Assembly (NCBI RefSeq): GCF_900116855.1
Contig: NZ_UETD01000007.1
Coordinates: 165,617 to 229,616 of the forward strand
From: Ruminococcus flavefaciens
Lineage (GTDB): Bacteria > Bacillota > Clostridia > Oscillospirales > Ruminococcaceae
Direction: 5' to 3'
Length of the DNA stretch: 64,000 bases
Shown one piece after another: positions 56,369 through 64,000 of the stretch (its first letter is position 1; each line of letters starts with the position of its first letter). The notes under the pieces are model-generated. The model was not told the DNA's origin and did no database searches. It worked only from the letters and a program-made list of their open reading frames with translations. A program made the position numbers and the translations under genes.

Positions 56369-57163
56369 GTGAAGATCAACCGTATACAGCTGAATTGCCG
56401 CCGTGATACCGCTTTCGGCGGAGAGCTGGGCGCGGACCCCGTGTTCCTGCTGCTCAGGACTCCCATAATGTATGAGGAGAACGGGCAGCAGCTCCGCACA
56501 GATGGTGTTTCCGCTGCACTGCTGACAAGCGGCTACAAGCAGAGCTTCCGACCTGTGAAGGGCAAGCCCATTCGCTACGATATGGTCAGCTTCAGGACAT
56601 CTGCCGCCGACAGGCAGTATATCTCCTCTATGAACTTTCCTCAGGATACTCCCATAGAGCTGGCGGACGACCTCGTCATTTCGGGCGCCCTGCGTTCAAT
56701 GCAGTCCCAGTCCATGCACAGGGGCAAGCATATCAGCGAATTCATGGAGCTTTCCATGCGTATCATCTTCATCGCCCTCAGCGAGACCTACGATAACGCA
56801 CCTGCCTCGCCCGTGGAGAAGATACCCCGTTATGTGGAGCTTCGGAAGCTGAGACAGGCTATTTATGACGCCCCCATGAACAGCTGGTCCATCGACGAGA
56901 TGTGCGAGGAGATGCGTATAAGCAGGACATACTTCCACAGGCTATGGACCGCAGCTTTCGGCGTTACCTGTCTTCAGGACGTCATCGAGAGCAGGCTCCT
57001 CAGAGCGGCTGAGCTGCTGAAAAATACGGACAAGTCCGTGTATGAGATAGCAGTGGAGTGCGGCTACGACAGCGAGTCCTACTTCATGAGACAGTTCAAA
57101 AAGCATAAAAACTGCACTCCGTCGGAGTTCAGAAGACGTGCTTTGTCCACGGAAGATAAGTAG
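56369..57163 (+). CDS. AraC-family transcriptional regulator
   Basis: 264 residues with GTG start after GGAAGGGGGAG. N-terminal domain (about 1-135) is beta-rich like a cupin sensor (LRTPIMYEENGQQLRTDGVS). C-terminal AraC double HTH (about 165-258): WSIDEMCEEMRISRTYFHRL, VYEIAVECGYDSESYFMRQF, NCTPSEFRR. Effector unknown; no neighbouring transporter in the same unit. Confidence 0.85.
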   Translation: MKINRIQLNCRRDTAFGGELGADPVFLLLRTPIMYEENGQQLRTDGVSAALLTSGYKQSFRPVKGKPIRYDMVSFRTSAADRQYISSMNFPQDTPIELADDLVISGALRSMQSQSMHRGKHISEFMELSMRIIFIALSETYDNAPASPVEKIPRYVELRKLRQAIYDAPMNSWSIDEMCEEMRISRTYFHRLWTAAFGVTCLQDVIESRLLRAAELLKNTDKSVYEIAVECGYDSESYFMRQFKKHKNCTPSEFRRRALSTEDK

Positions 57164-57244
57164 TTTTTTGTGGACATTTGGATTTCCTTAGTACACTATG
57201 CGCAAATAATATGAAATTATTAGTGCAAAAAATCAAAAAAACTC

Positions 57245-57273
57245 TTTACAAGTCCAAAAATTTGTGATATAAT
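57245..57273 (+). promoter_or_regulatory. Promoter of the VanY-like gene
   Basis: TTTACA (57245-57250), 17-base spacer, TATAAT (57268-57273). The 170-base leader contains GCGGC/GCCGC-type and CAACAG/CTGTTG-type pairing and no ORF I can support. Confidence 0.6.
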
Positions 57274-57442
57274 ACAGTGTATGAGCAATTTATGATATAT
57301 GGATACGCTTGGGGAGCAATTTTTGGAGAGATCCCGCGGCTTTTCGCGGCGTGTATATGCAGACGGTCCGCTGTTGACCCTCTTTCTCAACAGCTGACTG
57401 TTACGATTTAACCGAATATTCTTTAAGGAGCGATTTCGTTTT

Positions 57443-58501
57443 ATGGCTAACGGAGATAAACGCAGAAACCGCAAGAGAGAACGTGTATCAAAACGCTATA
57501 AGGTCAGATACGACAGACTCGTTGCGGTGGTACTGGTCCTTGTTGTCCTCATCGTTGTGCTTGGCTCTTGCTGTAAGAGCTGTTCCAAGAAGGGCAATGA
57601 AAAAACCTCCGCTAAACAGGCACAGACAACCATTACTGACAATACGCAGCAGTCCTCTATCGTGGATAACCTCACATCCAACGGTGAGACAAGCTCGCTT
57701 ATAACAGGTGCTCCCGACGGTCAGAAGCCCTCGGAGTCACAGTATACAACGGAAGTTCACAAGGCTGACGACGTTAACAGAGGAAACCTCGTCCTCGTAA
57801 ACTCAGCCCACGAATATAAATTTATCGAAGGCGATACCGAGTTAGAGGCTATCTACTACAACCACGATGACTCACATTACCATGTAAGCGATCTGGTCAC
57901 AAAGCTGGATACCGAGGCTCTCGATCACCTCAATCAGCTCATGGACGGCTTCTATGAGGCTGAGACAAATTCCGATATCTATGTTATCGGCGCATATCGT
58001 ACTGCCGAGGAGCAGAGCGATAAGTACAACAACGGCAATTCCCAGTTCCAGGGCGGTTATTCCGACTACCATACGGGCAGGAGCTTCGATCTGGGTATCT
58101 TCCCCACAGACGGTTCAAGCTCGGGCTACTATATGCCTACGGGCGTTTACGGCTGGATCGATGAGCACGCCGCTGAGTACGGCTTCGTTGTCCGCTTCCC
58201 CGAGGGTAAGGACTCCGAAACAGGCGAGCGCCAGAGAGACTATACATACAGGTATGTGGGAGTTCCCCATGCCGTTTATATGAAGCAGAATAAACTCTGC
58301 CTCGAGGAGTATATCGACAAGATCAAGGAGCATACTAATGAAAGCCCCCTTGAGGTCACGGTCGGCAATAAGCTTTACCAGATATACTACGCAGCTGCCA
58401 ACGCTGCGGGCGATACAGAGGTGCCCGTTCCATCCAATAAGACCTATACGGTCTCTGGAAATAACGTTGACGGCTTCATCGTTACCGTAAGCATGAATTA
58501 A
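57443..58501 (+). CDS. Membrane-anchored D,D-carboxypeptidase (VanY family)
   Basis: 352 residues. Basic N-terminus, one TM helix (about 27-42, VAVVLVLVVLIVVLGSC), Thr/Ser/Gln-rich linker to about 110, then the peptidase M15B domain (about 140-275): VIGAYRTAEEQ, the zinc motif SDYHTGRSFDLG (H and D), and YRYVGVPHAVYM (second His). It trims the terminal D-Ala of peptidoglycan stems outside the cell. No vancomycin cluster is present, so ordinary wall maturation is likely. TAAGGAG before the ATG. Confidence 0.87.
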   Translation: MANGDKRRNRKRERVSKRYKVRYDRLVAVVLVLVVLIVVLGSCCKSCSKKGNEKTSAKQAQTTITDNTQQSSIVDNLTSNGETSSLITGAPDGQKPSESQYTTEVHKADDVNRGNLVLVNSAHEYKFIEGDTELEAIYYNHDDSHYHVSDLVTKLDTEALDHLNQLMDGFYEAETNSDIYVIGAYRTAEEQSDKYNNGNSQFQGGYSDYHTGRSFDLGIFPTDGSSSGYYMPTGVYGWIDEHAAEYGFVVRFPEGKDSETGERQRDYTYRYVGVPHAVYMKQNKLCLEEYIDKIKEHTNESPLEVTVGNKLYQIYYAAANAAGDTEVPVPSNKTYTVSGNNVDGFIVTVSMN

Positions 58502-58505
58502 AGCT

Positions 58506-58535
58506 GAATGTCCCCCGTTTTCGGGGGACATATTT
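58506..58535 (+). terminator. Terminator of the VanY-like gene
   Basis: TGTCCCCCG-TTTT-CGGGGGACA, followed by TATTTTG. Confidence 0.82.
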
Positions 58536-58603
58536 TGATTATGACATGATGTGCCGCTGAGTGCGGCAGAGCCCTTATGGGTACAGAAGAAACGGAGAAA
58601 AAT

Positions 58604-60253
58604 GTGAAAAAGAAAAAAATACTCGCTCTTGCAGCCTGTGCCCTTATAGGAGCAGGCTCCCTCAGCAGCTGCGGAGGAGGAGACAGGAAGGGCGGCGGTG
58701 AAGGTCATATGTACGGCGCCGCTCTTGCAAGCAATCCCGAGAGCCTTGACCCGCAGTTCGCAAACGAGCCTTCATCGGCAACTGTTATAAAGAATATGTA
58801 CAGCGGTCTTATGATGAAGGATAAGGACGGCAGCATCGTCTGCTGCAATGCTGCTGACTACAATGTGTCGGCTGACGGCTGTGTCTATACCTTTCACCTG
58901 AGAGAGGACAATTACTGGTTCTTTGACGAGAACGATGACGATATCATCGACGAGGAGGAGTGCTTTCCCGTTACCGCCGATGACTATGTTTTTGCTTTCA
59001 GGCGTATACTCGACCCGAAAATGCACTCGCCATTCGCAAGGTACTTCATGTGCCTGAAAAACAGCCGATATATCTCCGAGGGAAGCTATCGCACCGACAG
59101 CCTCGGCGTTGAAGCGCTGGATAACTTCACCTTGCAGTTCACTCTGGACTATCCCTGCGCGGAGTTCCTCGGACTTCTCACATCTCCTGCTGCATTTCCC
59201 TGCAATGAGGAGTTTTTCATCTCCACCAAGGGAAGATACGGACTTGACGACAGGTCGGTAATGTCCAACGGACCGTTCTATGTCCGTCAGTGGTTCTACG
59301 ACCCCTACGGAAGCAATAATATCCTCTATATGCGCAGGAACGAAAAGAATATGCATGAGGGCTATGATATACTTCCTACATTCGTCAGCTTCTCGGTACT
59401 GGACAGCGAGTCTGAGGTGAAGCAGGCGTTCAAGGACGACGAGACGGAGTGCTTCTCCACAATGAAGGTGGGAGGCTATAACCCCAAGAAGTACAATATA
59501 ACAGGACAGAAAGCCACCACCCTCGGCATGATATTCAATCCCAAGGATAAGCTCTATTCAAATGCTGCTCTGCGGAAGGCCGTTGCTCTTGCTGTGGACA
59601 GAGAGACGCTGGACAAGGAGCTGGGAAGCGACCTGAAAGCGGCATACGGTATTATCCCTCCTGCGGTGAATGTTGCAGGAAGAAGCTACCGCGAGCTGGC
59701 ATCGGACAAGCAGTTCGACGTTTACGACCCTCAGCAGGCAGCTTCCCTCGTTGAGCAGGCTAAGGAGGAGCTGAAGGTCAGCTCCATTGAAAGCGTGAAG
59801 GTGATCGTGGACTCAAGTACCATAGATTCCCGTTACCTCCATATACTCTCACAGAGCTGGCAGGACAGTCTCGGTATCTATATCGGCATCGAGGACCTTA
59901 CCGCAAAGGAGTTCCGCGAGAGGATAGAGAGCGGCGATTACAGCATAGCACTGTATCCCGTCAGAGGAGATTTCAACAGCGGACTTGCCGTGCTCGGGAA
60001 GTTCACTGAGGTAGACTGTCTTAAAAATGCGGCAGGCGGCGCTGACAGCTCCGAGGCTGTCATGAAGTGCTCTACGGTGAATGAGCTGGTGAACAGCTAT
60101 ACGGCGGCAGAGCGTGAGATACTTCAGCAGTTCGGCTTTGTGCCGTTGTTCTATAAGAGCTCCTACCTTGTGGCAAAGGACGATAATGAGGATATCCTCT
60201 ACGACCCCTTTACGGGCGCCGTGGACTACAGAATCGCAAGAAATTACAGCTGA
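58604..60253 (+). CDS. Oligopeptide-binding lipoprotein (SBP_bac_5)
   Basis: 549 residues. GTG start with CGGAG before it, giving a short signal (KKKKILALAACALIGAGSL) and lipobox LSSC (about Cys 23). The mature part is the OppA/DppA-type solute-binding fold: ALASNPESLDPQFANEPSSA, DYVFAFRRILDPKMHSPFAR, SNGPFYVRQW, NAALRKAVALAVDRE. Captures peptides for an ABC importer whose other genes are not here, so it is an orphan. A longer start at 58577 would put charged residues before the signal and is rejected. Confidence 0.88.
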   Translation: MKKKKILALAACALIGAGSLSSCGGGDRKGGGEGHMYGAALASNPESLDPQFANEPSSATVIKNMYSGLMMKDKDGSIVCCNAADYNVSADGCVYTFHLREDNYWFFDENDDDIIDEEECFPVTADDYVFAFRRILDPKMHSPFARYFMCLKNSRYISEGSYRTDSLGVEALDNFTLQFTLDYPCAEFLGLLTSPAAFPCNEEFFISTKGRYGLDDRSVMSNGPFYVRQWFYDPYGSNNILYMRRNEKNMHEGYDILPTFVSFSVLDSESEVKQAFKDDETECFSTMKVGGYNPKKYNITGQKATTLGMIFNPKDKLYSNAALRKAVALAVDRETLDKELGSDLKAAYGIIPPAVNVAGRSYRELASDKQFDVYDPQQAASLVEQAKEELKVSSIESVKVIVDSSTIDSRYLHILSQSWQDSLGIYIGIEDLTAKEFRERIESGDYSIALYPVRGDFNSGLAVLGKFTEVDCLKNAAGGADSSEAVMKCSTVNELVNSYTAAEREILQQFGFVPLFYKSSYLVAKDDNEDILYDPFTGAVDYRIARNYS

Positions 60254-60263
60254 TTTCAATAAC

Positions 60264-60303
60264 AAAGCCCTAAAGCAGCAAGTTCTGCCTTTGGGCTTTT
60301 AAT
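60264..60303 (+). terminator. Terminator of the peptide-binding gene
   Basis: AAAGCCC-AAAGCAG pairs with CTGC-CTTT-GGGCTTT, followed by TTAATT. From here to 60500 the sequence is AT-rich and shows no gene. Confidence 0.75.
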
Positions 60304-60501
60304 TCTAGGTTTAGGTGTACTTATGAAATCTAATGATTAAAATATAATATTTTTAAGGCGAAAATGCACAAAAAATCGGCTGCAATGATAAATAATACAG
60401 CATATATTGACATTTTATGCCGTTTGTGTTATAATTATACAAAGAAATAAATGTCTTTGCATTTTGTATATTTATAATCTTTTGAAAAGGGGTTTGTATT
60501 T

Positions 60502-60591
60502 ATGAAAATTATTAATACTATTGGTAAGATTGTTCTTGGCATTGTTATAGTTCTTATCGTTTTAGTAGTTATCAATCAAATAATCATATAA
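60502..60591 (+). CDS. 29-residue membrane peptide
   Basis: Begins MKIINTIGKIVLGIVIVL and is one hydrophobic helix to the end (VVINQIII). AAAAGGGG lies about 10 bases before the ATG, and the stop overlaps the ribosome site of the next gene. Probably co-transcribed with it; function unknown. Confidence 0.6.
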   Translation: MKIINTIGKIVLGIVIVLIVLVVINQIII

Positions 60592-60601
60592 GGAGGTAAA
60601 A

Positions 60602-61384
60602 ATGGATAAAGAAAAGAATAACCCGATAGTTATATGGAAGAAATCACCATGGATAATAACGATTTTGATTATTGCCTCTACATTTGGAATATTATTCTAT
60701 TTAAAAGCAAATGAGAAATGGATTTTTACTCCACAGATACAATATATAACTGATAATAACACTGTTAACGTTGAAGAGAAGTCCGATGGTAGCACTGAAC
60801 TGACACAAGAAAATGTACATTATACAATTGAATCAAAAGAAATAAAAAGCGAATTGGTTGGAAAAGCAAAACAGAAAAAAGAATTTATTGTTATGGAACA
60901 ACCAGTTACTGTTGGAAAACAGGAAAAAAAGGAAGGTCTTTTCAAGGCATCAGTTTTCAGGCAGACACAGTATATTGAGTATAATGGTATCGGTAAATAT
61001 ACTATAGATATGAATGATTTTTCTGAGAGCAATATAGAAGTTGATAATAATAATAAAAAAATCATTATAACACTTCCAGAACCTAAACTGAATGTTGAAT
61101 TCACGGAGATGAAAGCTTATGATACATCTAATGGAATCTTAACATTTGGAGAGATGGATTTGACGTCAGATATGCAGAATGAACTTATTCAAAAAGCAGT
61201 AACTGATATGGAAGAAGAGCTTACTACAAATGAAACATTAAAAAGCAATGCTATGCGTTATGCAGAAATGTCAGTTGAGTCTTTATTTCAACCTGTCATA
61301 AACACAGTTCAGAATAATTTTAAAGAACAAGGCGAAAACAATGATATTGACTGGTGCTATACTGTAGAAGCAAATATAGGATAA
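60602..61384 (+). CDS. DUF4230-like membrane-anchored protein
   Basis: 260 residues. One N-terminal TM (about 17-34) then an extracytoplasmic domain with YTIESKEIKSELVGKAKQ, TQYIEYNGIGKYTIDMNDFS and KKIIITLPEPKLNVEFTEMK, the pattern of DUF4230 proteins. AAGGAGG before the ATG. Markedly AT-richer than its neighbours, as is the small peptide before it, which suggests recent gain of the pair. Role unknown. Confidence 0.72.
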   Translation: MDKEKNNPIVIWKKSPWIITILIIASTFGILFYLKANEKWIFTPQIQYITDNNTVNVEEKSDGSTELTQENVHYTIESKEIKSELVGKAKQKKEFIVMEQPVTVGKQEKKEGLFKASVFRQTQYIEYNGIGKYTIDMNDFSESNIEVDNNNKKIIITLPEPKLNVEFTEMKAYDTSNGILTFGEMDLTSDMQNELIQKAVTDMEEELTTNETLKSNAMRYAEMSVESLFQPVINTVQNNFKEQGENNDIDWCYTVEANIG

Positions 61385-61385
61385 T

Positions 61386-61424
61386 AAAAAAGGACAAGTT
61401 TTTAAACTTGTCCTTTTCTTTATT
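61386..61424. terminator. Bidirectional terminator between DUF4230-like gene and folC
   Basis: AAAAGGACAAGTTT-TTA-AACTTGTCCTTTT, a perfect stem with T on plus and T on minus. Confidence 0.85.
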
Positions 61425-62670
61425 TCATATTTAGATACTCACTGGCAAGGTAGAGAGAGCCGCAGATAACGGCAACTCCGCCGTTTTCAAGGGCGAGAGC
61501 CTTTGCCTTTTCGGCACACTCCTCAAGGCTTCCGTATTCGGCTTCCGTGCGGAAGCTTGCAATATCTGCAAGAGTCTCCGCAGATACTGCGTTGGGTGCA
61601 AATCCGTCCACTGCGAAAAACCTGTCGGAGAGACCCGATATCTTCTTTACGCAGTCCACATAGTCCTTTGAGTCCACCATGCCCATGACGGTGTATATCT
61701 TCTTGCCCCTTGTACTGAGGTACATGAGCATAAGGGACAGCATTCCCACACCTGCGGGATTGTGTCCGCCGTCAACCAAAACAGGCGGCTCGCCGTCTAT
61801 GTACTGCACCCTGCCGCGTACCTGAGTGGTCTCAACTGAGCGGATAATGGAGCTGTCACTGACAGAAAATCCCTTGCTCCTGAGATAAATACAGGCGGTT
61901 ATGGCAGTCTGTGCGTTATACTTCTGGTGTATTCCTGCCATTGCAGGAGTAAGCTTTATACCTCTGTACCTGAAAGGTGAGAAAAGTCCTCCGTCACCGT
62001 AGGGGGGACAGTCCTCACAGGGAATGAGCTCCGCACCAACTTTTTCCGCAGTCTCGCGGACTAATTCGCGGACGCTGTCGGGATTGTCCTCGGAGAGTAT
62101 GACTGCCGAGCCGCTCTTGATTATGCCTGCCTTGTGGGAAGCTATCTCCTCAACAGTATCGCCCAGCAGAGCCGTGTGGTCGAGGGAAATGGAGGTTATG
62201 ACCGATACCAGCGGAGGCGGTATGACGTTGGTGGAGTCAAGGGTGCCGCCGATACCCGTTTCCAGCACCACTATGTCGCACTTCTCGCGCTCATACCACA
62301 GCATGGCTATCGCCATTGTTATCTCGAACTGTGAATAAGCCGCGTCACCGATGCGCTCCTTTACGAAATCCGCAATATCGCAGAGGGAGTCCTCATCTAT
62401 CTCGTCGTCGTTGATGCGTATCCTGTCGGTGTAGCGCAGCACGAAGGGAGAGGTGAACTTTCCCGTCTTATAGCCCGAGAATTGCAGGGCGTTGGCGATA
62501 TATTCAAGGGTGGAGCCCTTGCCGTTGGTGCCTGCTATATGAACGAATTTCAGTCTTTCCTGTGGGTCGCCCACACGTTTCATAAGCTCCCTCGCGCGGG
62601 ATAGGTCCGTTATCCTGCCCCCCGACTTGCTGTAAGAGTTTATGAAGCTCATACATTCTTCGATGTTCAT
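61420..62670 (-). CDS. folC: Folylpolyglutamate / dihydrofolate synthase
   Basis: 416 residues, Mur-ligase fold. P-loop HIAGTNGKGST (44-54), LRYTDRIRINDDEI, ETGIGGTLDSTNVI and ISLDHTALLGDTVEEIASHK, and the C-terminal VDGGHNPAGVGML. It adds glutamates to folates and may make dihydrofolate. TAAGGAG before the ATG. A hairpin (GTCCCTGC/GCAGGGAC at about 62734-62767) lies upstream. Confidence 0.94.
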   Translation of the reverse strand: MNIEECMSFINSYSKSGGRITDLSRARELMKRVGDPQERLKFVHIAGTNGKGSTLEYIANALQFSGYKTGKFTSPFVLRYTDRIRINDDEIDEDSLCDIADFVKERIGDAAYSQFEITMAIAMLWYEREKCDIVVLETGIGGTLDSTNVIPPPLVSVITSISLDHTALLGDTVEEIASHKAGIIKSGSAVILSEDNPDSVRELVRETAEKVGAELIPCEDCPPYGDGGLFSPFRYRGIKLTPAMAGIHQKYNAQTAITACIYLRSKGFSVSDSSIIRSVETTQVRGRVQYIDGEPPVLVDGGHNPAGVGMLSLMLMYLSTRGKKIYTVMGMVDSKDYVDCVKKISGLSDRFFAVDGFAPNAVSAETLADIASFRTEAEYGSLEECAEKAKALALENGGVAVICGSLYLASEYLNMK

Positions 62671-62715
62671 GGTTTCTCCTTAGACCATCATATAAGTGAT
62701 GGGAATAATATAAAT

Positions 62716-62782
62716 TCGGGCGAGCGGAACTCGTCCCTGCGTGATATTTCTACCCTTGCAGGGACACTTTCCGAGCGCCCGT
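62716..62782 (-). other. Hairpin between the SDR gene and folC
   Basis: Nested stems on minus, GGGCG..CGGAA with TTCCG..CGCCC and GTCCCTGC with GCAGGGAC, followed by AATTTAT. It could be a weak terminator of the SDR gene. Confidence 0.45.
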
Positions 62783-62793
62783 TATGTGTCAGC

Positions 62794-63537
62794 TCAATAT
62801 ACTCCTGCCTGCTTTTCAGCCTTTGCAACAGCCTCCACAAGGCTCATGCCGCTGAATTCCTGTGCAGCGAAGATGCGTCCGCACTTCTTGTCGTCCACGA
62901 ATGCGCCCACAATAACTCCGGGGATAGCGCTTTCGGGAGAGTTTGGAGCGTTGGGACCGCCAAGGTCTGTTCTGCACCAGCCGGGGTCAGTGAGATTGAT
63001 AGTTACGTCAGTGCCTTCGTAGTTCTTGCCAAGGTCGCGTGTTACCTTGTTGAGTGCAGCCTTTGCGGCGGAATAACCTGCCTGCTCGGGCTCAAGGTCG
63101 ATACCGCTGGTGGTATTGACTATGCGTCCGAATCCTCTTTCCTTCATACCGGGAAGGAAATGATAGCAGATCATCATGGGAGCGGTGGTGTTGATCCTGA
63201 AGCTGATGTCGTAATCAGATGCAGGTGTTGTGAGATATTCCGTTCTGTAGGCTATCTGAAGACCTGCATTGTTGAGGATGATGTCGAGCTTTGTCCCTCT
63301 CTCGTCGATAGCTTTGCACATCGCTTCAACCTGTTCCATGTCGGAAAGCTCTGCGGTGACTACATAAGCGTCAACGCCCAGAGCCTTCACCTCGCCGAGC
63401 ACCTTTGCGCAGTGCTCCTCGGTGCGGCTGTGGAGCACCAGATTACAGCCCAGCTTAGCCATTTCTATGGCTGCGAGATAGCCGAGTCCGCGGCTTGCGC
63501 CTGTGATGAGTGCCCATCTGCCTTTTACATTTACCAT
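62794..63537 (-). CDS. Short-chain dehydrogenase/reductase
   Basis: 247 residues, Rossmann fold. NAD(P) motif ITGASRGLGYLAA (12-24), LNNAGLQIAY, catalytic YSAAKAALNK (Tyr/Lys), and Ser/Thr in VNTTSGIDLEP. Substrate unknown. GGGAGGT before the ATG. Confidence 0.87.
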   Translation of the reverse strand: MVNVKGRWALITGASRGLGYLAAIEMAKLGCNLVLHSRTEEHCAKVLGEVKALGVDAYVVTAELSDMEQVEAMCKAIDERGTKLDIILNNAGLQIAYRTEYLTTPASDYDISFRINTTAPMMICYHFLPGMKERGFGRIVNTTSGIDLEPEQAGYSAAKAALNKVTRDLGKNYEGTDVTINLTDPGWCRTDLGGPNAPNSPESAIPGVIVGAFVDDKKCGRIFAAQEFSGMSLVEAVAKAEKQAGVY

Positions 63538-63605
63538 GTTTTCTACCTCCCTTTTCGGGGTTTATATATATGACACCCCCGTGCTGCGTGCCACGGGGAC
63601 GATCA

Positions 63606-63908
63606 TCAGCATTCGTAGTCTATGCAGGCTCTGTCGGTCTTTACAGTTCCGATGAACTTGCCGAATTCAAGGTGTGCGGGGTGTACCTGATATGCGTTCA
63701 GGTCGTCGATGGTGTCGAAGTCGCAGATAAGAGCGATGGTGTAGTTGCTCTCGGGAGCGTCCTTGGAGTTGATGACTACCTCGCCTTTTTTCAGCTCCTT
63801 GACATTAGCGATGACGTTATCGAAGCGCTTCTGAGCTTCAACAGCATTTTCGTACTCGCTTCTGCCCTCGGCTTCCTTTAATTTGAACATAACTATGTGC
63901 TTTATCAT
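63606..63908 (-). CDS. Dabb (stress-responsive A/B barrel) family protein
   Basis: 100 residues. Begins MIKHIVMFKLKE, with the VINSKDAPESNYTIALICDF centre and LNAYQVHPAHLEF, the Dabb signature (His in HPAH). Dimeric alpha-beta barrel; role unknown. AAAGGAAG before the ATG. The remaining 92 bases of the window show no further gene. Confidence 0.87.
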   Translation of the reverse strand: MIKHIVMFKLKEAEGRSEYENAVEAQKRFDNVIANVKELKKGEVVINSKDAPESNYTIALICDFDTIDDLNAYQVHPAHLEFGKFIGTVKTDRACIDYEC

Positions 63909-64000
63909 GATAATTCTTCCTTTCGTGATTTATTTTCATCGTTATCATTATTACTGCCGAACCTCTTGTCTCCGAGACTGAGAGGAGAGAGCAGTAAGCC

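Overview
The window looks like chromosome of a cellulolytic gut Firmicute close to Ruminococcus (R. flavefaciens/R. albus type, Oscillospiraceae). The evidence is several secreted proteins with dockerin (cellulosome-plug) domains, among them a GH9 cellulase and a GH97 glycosidase, together with a class III fructose-1,6-bisphosphatase, a SCIFF peptide with its radical-SAM maturase, strong AGGAGG ribosome sites and sigma-A promoters. The genus is an inference; there is no rRNA or marker gene here.

Layout. 1-7.6 kb is ordinary chromosome: a PutP-like symporter, a lipoprotein, a small operon whose promoter carries two LexA-type boxes (coiled-coil protein, sigma-like protein, then an amino-acid decarboxylase), a DUF1292 protein, fbp and tRNA-Leu. 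At 7.8-13.5 kb a compact 5.6 kb element is integrated in the 3' end of tRNA-Thr. It has a 45-bp att duplication, a tyrosine integrase, a divergent repressor switch and a block of small phage-like genes without capsid or conjugation genes; it resembles a phage satellite. 13.8-22.3 kb holds cellulosome and cell-surface genes: GH97-dockerin, a coiled-coil protein with half a dockerin, a polyprenyl-phosphate sugar transferase and GH9-CBM3-dockerin. 22.4-29.1 kb is a mobilizable element: large serine recombinase, MOB relaxase with an overlapping gene in another frame, MobC, a RepA-type ATPase, repeats and a sigma-like regulator.

29.2-43.6 kb is a phosphate-starvation region: alkaline phosphatase, YibE/F, a broken phoU fused to an AbiH remnant, two PhoP/PhoR-type two-component systems, a Na/Pi cotransporter, and pstSCAB-phoU. 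Three promoters share TTWACATA boxes in an 11-bp-like register ahead of a TATACT -10. The region is flanked by remnants of defence genes: AbiH on the left and an MmeI-type restriction-modification gene with two nonsense codons on the right. This suggests a former variable locus.

45.7-64 kb is again mostly core: a dockerin protein, a cation efflux pump, a SIMPL protein, a large LacI/GGDEF-like/AraC regulator, a strongly structured candidate non-coding RNA with its own promoter and terminator, an ABC-F protein, an N-terminal-dockerin SGNH-like protein, the SCIFF/maturase pair, an AraC regulator, a VanY-like peptidase, an oligopeptide-binding lipoprotein, a DUF4230-like membrane protein, FolC, an SDR oxidoreductase and a Dabb-family protein. 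The most unusual points are the tRNA-Thr satellite-like element, the gene nested out of frame in the relaxase, the structured RNA at 51.2 kb, the LexA-box operon and the half-dockerin coiled-coil protein.
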